Assembly: GCA_023264735.1 (NCBI GenBank)
Contig: JAHFVD010000036.1
Span: forward strand, 1 to 64,000
DNA: 64,000 nt
Source: Mycobacterium sp.
GTDB lineage: Bacteria; Actinomycetota; Actinomycetes; Mycobacteriales; Mycobacteriaceae
Direction of reading: 5' to 3'
Made by a program: the position numbers and the translations under genes. Positions 60,654-64,000 of the stretch are shown here, one piece after another. Under the pieces are notes generated by a model. The model did no database searches. It saw only the letters and a list, made by a program, of their open reading frames with translations, and was not told where the DNA came from. The stretch's first letter is position 1. Each line of letters starts with the position of its first letter.

Positions 60654-60735
60654 GATTGCGCTTCCTTTAAGTGCCGTCGACGTTTTTGCATCGAGTGCCT
60701 TAGGTCTCGAACAGGTTACGAAATGGCATCAGCGT

Positions 60736-60751
60736 TGTCCAACCGGGGACA
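60736..60751. promoter_or_regulatory. Dyad upstream of the NlpC/P60 gene
   Basis: TGTCC AACCGG GGACA, perfect 5-bp arms, in the 167-bp leader of the hydrolase gene, which is rich in short repeats (for example GAGAGTCTC nearby). Could bind a regulator; no known motif assigned. Confidence 0.3.
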
Positions 60752-60820
60752 CACTTCTCAAGAGACTCTCAGCCTCACTGGCAACACCAGCCACAACCTG
60801 CCACCCAACCTATCAGGCCC

Positions 60821-61042
60821 CTAGCTCGCGAGCCCTGAACCTCCGTGGCGGTGGATCGGCACCAGCTTCAATCGCGGGGCCAAACCGGCCTCGGCCAGCA
60901 CCTCCAGTGCCGCCCGTTCGTCTTCCAGCAAAGTCTCCGGTACACCGAGCAACACGCTCACCACACAGTCGCGGCAGCCTGGCCCACGCACCGCGCAGTC
61001 GTCGCAGTCGATGACAACCGGTTCGGTTGGGTCTGTCTCCAT
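60821..61042 (-). CDS. Small cysteine-rich protein, 73 aa
   Basis: 73 aa with VVIDCDDCAVRGPGCRDCVVSVLL, four Cys plus acids suggesting a metal or redox site, then a helical C-terminal half (DERAALEVLAEAGL). ATG 61042 has AGGAGA upstream. The coding character and start signal are convincing, and similar short proteins occur in actinobacteria. Function unknown. It is co-directional with the NlpC gene and divergent from the nuclease gene. Confidence 0.8.
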   Translation of the reverse strand: METDPTEPVVIDCDDCAVRGPGCRDCVVSVLLGVPETLLEDERAALEVLAEAGLAPRLKLVPIHRHGGSGLAS

Positions 61043-61136
61043 CTCGGGTCTCCTCTCTCATCGTTGTTGGCCGCACGCTAACCGCGGCCTCTGACAAGTT
61101 CGGGGCCAAGTCGAGCCAAGTCCGGCTCTCCTCGGA

Positions 61137-63068
61137 GTGGCATCGACGTCCTGTCGGTGGGGCTGCCTACCGTCAACTGCTGTGGCGGGGTACCCGAATG
61201 CGGTTGGTGGTGATGCGCAGCTGAGCTTCGCCGACGTCGATCCAGCCGCCGATCTGTCGTTGCGGGACACCACGTTCGTGGTCGTCGACCTGGAGACCAC
61301 CGGCGGACGCGCCACCGCCTCGGCCGACGGATCCCGCGACGCCATCACCGAGATCGGCGCGGTCAAGGTCCGCGGCGGCGAGGTGCTCGGCGAGTTCGCC
61401 ACCCTGGTGGACCCGCAGCGGTCGATCCCACCGCAGATCGTCCAACTGACCGGGATCACGACCGCGATGGTGCACGACGCGCCCACCATCGCCGCGGTAT
61501 TGCCGACGTTCCTGGAGTTCGCCCGCGGCGCCGTGCTCGTCGCGCACAACGCCGGCTTTGACATCGGCTTCCTGCGCTCGGCCGCCGAACAGTGCGGCAT
61601 CACCTGGCCGCGCCCGCCGGTGCTGTGCACGGTGCGGCTGGCCCGCCGGGTCCTCACCCGCGAGGAGGCACCCAGCGTGCGGCTGGCCACGCTGGCCGCA
61701 CTCGTCGGCTCCGCCACCCAGCCCAACCACCGGGCCCTCGACGACGCCCGCGCCACCGTCGACGTGCTGCACGCGCTGATCGAACGGGTCGGCAATCAGG
61801 GCGTCCACACCTATACCGATCTGCGCGGATACCTGCCCAATATCTCGAATGCCCAACGGGGCAAACGGGTCCTTGCCCGCAACCTGCCACGCCGGCCCGG
61901 GGTGTACCTGTTTCGCGGGCCCACCCGCGAGGTGCTCTACGTCGGCACTGCCACCGATCTGCGCCGCCGGGTGAATCAGTACTTCACCGGCGCCGACCCG
62001 CGGGGGCGGATGAAAGAGATGGTGGGTCTGGCCACCAAGGTCGACCACGTCGAGTGCGCCCACCCGCTGGAGGCCGGGGTGCGCGAGCTGCGGCTGCTGG
62101 CCGCGCACGCCCCGCCCTACAACCGCCGGTCCCGCTTCCCGCACCGCTGGTGGTGGGTGGTGCTGACCGACGAGGTGTTCCCCCGGCTCTCGGTTGTCCG
62201 CGAGCCGCGCCACGACCACGCCATCGGTCCGTTCCGGTCGCGGGCCGACGCCGCCGACACCGCAGACCTGGTGGCCCGGTTCACCGGGGTGCGTACCTGC
62301 ACGGCGCGCATCGGGCGCACGGGCGAGCACGGGCCGAAATGCCCTGCGCGCGAGGTCTCCCCCTGTCCCGCACCGCGCGGCATCGCCGCCGCCGACTACG
62401 CGGCCGCCCCGCTGCGGGCGGCCGCGCTGATCGGCGGCATGGACAACAGTGCGCTGTGCGCGGCCATCGACCAGGTCGACGAGCTGGCCGGGCGGGCCCG
62501 CTACGAAAGCGCCGCGCGACTGCGCGATCACATCGCCGGCGCCGTCGACGTGCTCTGGCGCGGCCAGCGCCTGCGGGCGCTGGCCGCTATCGACGAACTC
62601 GTCGCCGCCGCGCCGGACGGCGCGGGCGGCTGGCAGCTCGCGGTCGTCAGACACGGGCAGCTCGCCGCGGCCGGAGTCGCGCCCCGTCGAGTCCCACCGA
62701 TGCCCGTCATCGAAGCCCTGCAGGCCTGCGCGCAGACGATCCTGCCCCGGCCGGCGCCACTGGGCGGGGCGCTGGTCGAGGAAACCGCACTGATCGCCCG
62801 CTGGCTCAACGCTCCGGGCGTCCGAATCGTCAGCGCGACAACAGGTTTGGCGTCACCGCTGGCCTCAGCAGGCCCGTGGGCACAGTGGGCGGCCACCGCG
62901 CGCTCCGCGCGGCTGGCCGCCGAACAAGCCGAACGACTCGACTCAGAGCTGTTGCGTGAACCGCACCCAACGCGCGAGGAGCTGTTCGGCCGCACCGGAG
63001 TCGATCGCCTCGGCGGCACGGGCCAGCCCCTCCTCCCAGCTCGGCAGCCATTCGGCGTGGCTGGATAA
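61137..63068 (+). CDS. DEDDh exonuclease fused to a GIY-YIG/UvrC-like domain (Rv2191 homologue)
   Basis: 643 aa. N-terminal DnaQ-like exonuclease: [11 protein letters not shown] (Asp51, Glu53), [10 protein letters not shown] and [13 protein letters not shown] with the His/Asp pair. Then a GIY-YIG nuclease-like domain ([26 protein letters not shown], in parts) and a UvrC-like region. Combines proofreading-type and nicking-type folds; a repair role is likely. GTG 61137 is used, but GTG 61182 is possible. The last 126 nt overlap trpD antisense, and the final 41 residues there look non-conserved. Confidence 0.93.
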   Translation: MASTSCRWGCLPSTAVAGYPNAVGGDAQLSFADVDPAADLSLRDTTFVVVDLETTGGRATASADGSRDAITEIGAVKVRGGEVLGEFATLVDPQRSIPPQIVQLTGITTAMVHDAPTIAAVLPTFLEFARGAVLVAHNAGFDIGFLRSAAEQCGITWPRPPVLCTVRLARRVLTREEAPSVRLATLAALVGSATQPNHRALDDARATVDVLHALIERVGNQGVHTYTDLRGYLPNISNAQRGKRVLARNLPRRPGVYLFRGPTREVLYVGTATDLRRRVNQYFTGADPRGRMKEMVGLATKVDHVECAHPLEAGVRELRLLAAHAPPYNRRSRFPHRWWWVVLTDEVFPRLSVVREPRHDHAIGPFRSRADAADTADLVARFTGVRTCTARIGRTGEHGPKCPAREVSPCPAPRGIAAADYAAAPLRAAALIGGMDNSALCAAIDQVDELAGRARYESAARLRDHIAGAVDVLWRGQRLRALAAIDELVAAAPDGAGGWQLAVVRHGQLAAAGVAPRRVPPMPVIEALQACAQTILPRPAPLGGALVEETALIARWLNAPGVRIVSATTGLASPLASAGPWAQWAATARSARLAAEQAERLDSELLREPHPTREELFGRTGVDRLGGTGQPLLPARQPFGVAG

Positions 63069-64000
63069 CCCGCTGTGGGCCACCATCGCGCCGGCCGCAT
63101 TGAGGATCACCGCGTCGCGCACCGGGCCCTGCGCGCCGCCGAGCACACTGCGCGCCTCCGCAGCGTTCTCCTCGGCCTCCCCGCCGACCAACTCCTCGAT
63201 GCGGGCCCGCGCGAATCCGAAGCCCAGCGGATCGAAGGTGAGCTTGTCGATGGTGCCGGCCTGAACCCGCCAGATGGTGCTGGTGGTCGTGGTGGTCAGC
63301 TCGTCGAGACCGTCGTCGCCGTGCACCACGAGCACACTGCTGCGTCGCGCGGCGAACACCCCGGCCATCACCTCGGCAAGGTCACCGAACGCACATCCGA
63401 TCAGTCCCGCCCGTGGGCTGGCCGGATTGGTCAGCGGCCCAAGCAGATTGAAGACCGTCGGCACGCCGATCTCGCGGCGGGGCGGCCCGGCGAACTTGTA
63501 GGACGGGTGGAACACCGGCGCGAAGCAGAACCCGATGCCCACCTCGTGCACGCTGCGGGCCACCTCGTCGGGCCCCAGATCGATGCGCACACCGAGCGCC
63601 TCGAGCATGTCGGCCCCGCCGCTCTTGGAGGACGCGGCGCGGTTGCCGTGCTTGACCACCGGCACCCCGGCGGCGGCCACCACGATCGCGGCCATCGTCG
63701 AGAGGTTCACGGTATTGGCGCGATCGCCGCCGGTGCCGACGATGTCGACGGTGTCGGTGCCGATGACATCGGTGGGCACCATGCGCGCGTAACGCAGCAT
63801 CGTGTCGGCCAACTCACGCACCTCGGCCGGCGTCGGGCGCTTCATCTTCATCGACACGCCGAAGGCGGCGATCTGAGCCGGTGTCGCGACGCCCGTCATG
63901 ATCTGGTCCATCGCCCAGGTCGCCTGCCCCGGTTCGAGTTCCAGGCTGGCCGTCAACCGGTCCAGGACCTGCGGCCATGACGAATTCGGCGCGTCGGCGC
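62943..64000 (-). CDS. trpD: Anthranilate phosphoribosyltransferase TrpD (N-terminus beyond the window)
   Basis: Second step of tryptophan synthesis: anthranilate plus PRPP to phosphoribosylanthranilate. 351 codons are visible. Motifs: [18 protein letters not shown] (PRPP/Mg loop), [34 protein letters not shown] and [10 protein letters not shown]. Although TTG 63956 is an in-frame start, the frame continues to the right edge with a family-like [11 protein letters not shown], so the true start lies outside. Confidence 0.97.
   Translation of the reverse strand, partial: ADAPNSSWPQVLDRLTASLELEPGQATWAMDQIMTGVATPAQIAAFGVSMKMKRPTPAEVRELADTMLRYARMVPTDVIGTDTVDIVGTGGDRANTVNLSTMAAIVVAAAGVPVVKHGNRAASSKSGGADMLEALGVRIDLGPDEVARSVHEVGIGFCFAPVFHPSYKFAGPPRREIGVPTVFNLLGPLTNPASPRAGLIGCAFGDLAEVMAGVFAARRSSVLVVHGDDGLDELTTTTTSTIWRVQAGTIDKLTFDPLGFGFARARIEELVGGEAEENAAEARSVLGGAQGPVRDAVILNAAGAMVAHSGLSSHAEWLPSWEEGLARAAEAIDSGAAEQLLARWVRFTQQL

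Noticed and set aside
60654..60820. Possible c-di-AMP (ydaO-type) riboswitch before the NlpC/P60 gene
   Set aside because: Actinobacterial wall hydrolase genes often carry one, but I could not find the conserved GGGGAA-type and pseudoknot segments; the region is also short.

Overview
This is a high-GC actinobacterial chromosome segment and almost certainly comes from a Mycobacterium/Mycolicibacterium species. From about 17 kb to the right edge the gene order follows the M. tuberculosis Rv2144c-Rv2192c block: wag31, yggT, sepF, yggS, yfiH, ftsZ, ftsQ, murC, murG, ftsW, murD, murX, murF, murE, pbpB, ftsL-like, rsmH, mraZ, then the Rv2169c-Rv2192c homologues. The Rv2159c-Rv2162c genes that lie between murE and pbpB in M. 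tuberculosis are absent, and there are no PE/PPE genes or insertion sequences. This fits a fast-growing environmental mycobacterium. The species cannot be named from the window alone. All assignments rest on reading the sequence and recalled family knowledge; no database search was run.

Layout. 1-6780: a minus-strand tctC-tctB-tctA-USP-TerC operon (tripartite tricarboxylate uptake plus a stress protein and a TerC membrane protein), facing a plus-strand CitA/CitB-type two-component pair that probably controls it. 6836-13568: plus-strand accessory metabolism. It contains an acetamidase/formamidase coupled to a RidA-like protein, a sulfotransferase / alkylsulfatase-like metallo-beta-lactamase / SDR operon, a glutamine-amidotransferase-like protein, and a lipoprotein of the serine beta-lactamase fold that has lost its catalytic residues. 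13790-17010: an unusual pyruvate-kinase-like protein, convergent with an SRPBCC-epimerase fusion.

17042-37925: the division and cell-wall (dcw) cluster, all on the minus strand, reading from mraZ (right) to wag31 (left). Most junctions overlap by 4 nt or are separated by only a few nt. mraZ is preceded by a textbook set of four MraZ boxes. The ftsL-like gene carries an in-frame amber codon after codon 62, which is the most striking anomaly of the window.

38295-64000: envelope biogenesis genes. These include LppM, a polyprenyl synthase, MptA and the Rv2181-type mannosyltransferase and PimB' (LM/LAM/PIM synthesis), PknL with its substrate Rv2175c, an acyl-phosphate acyltransferase, FadD15, an ArsA-like ATPase with two SRPBCC proteins, an NlpC/P60 hydrolase, a nuclease of the DEDDh/GIY-YIG type, aroG and trpD. 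Three genes absent from this position in M. tuberculosis interrupt the block: a FAD monooxygenase with its own promoter and a 20-bp palindromic operator, and an acyltransferase-3/cutinase pair. Several convergent pairs overlap tail to tail. No rRNA, tRNA, CRISPR array, prophage or transposon was seen.
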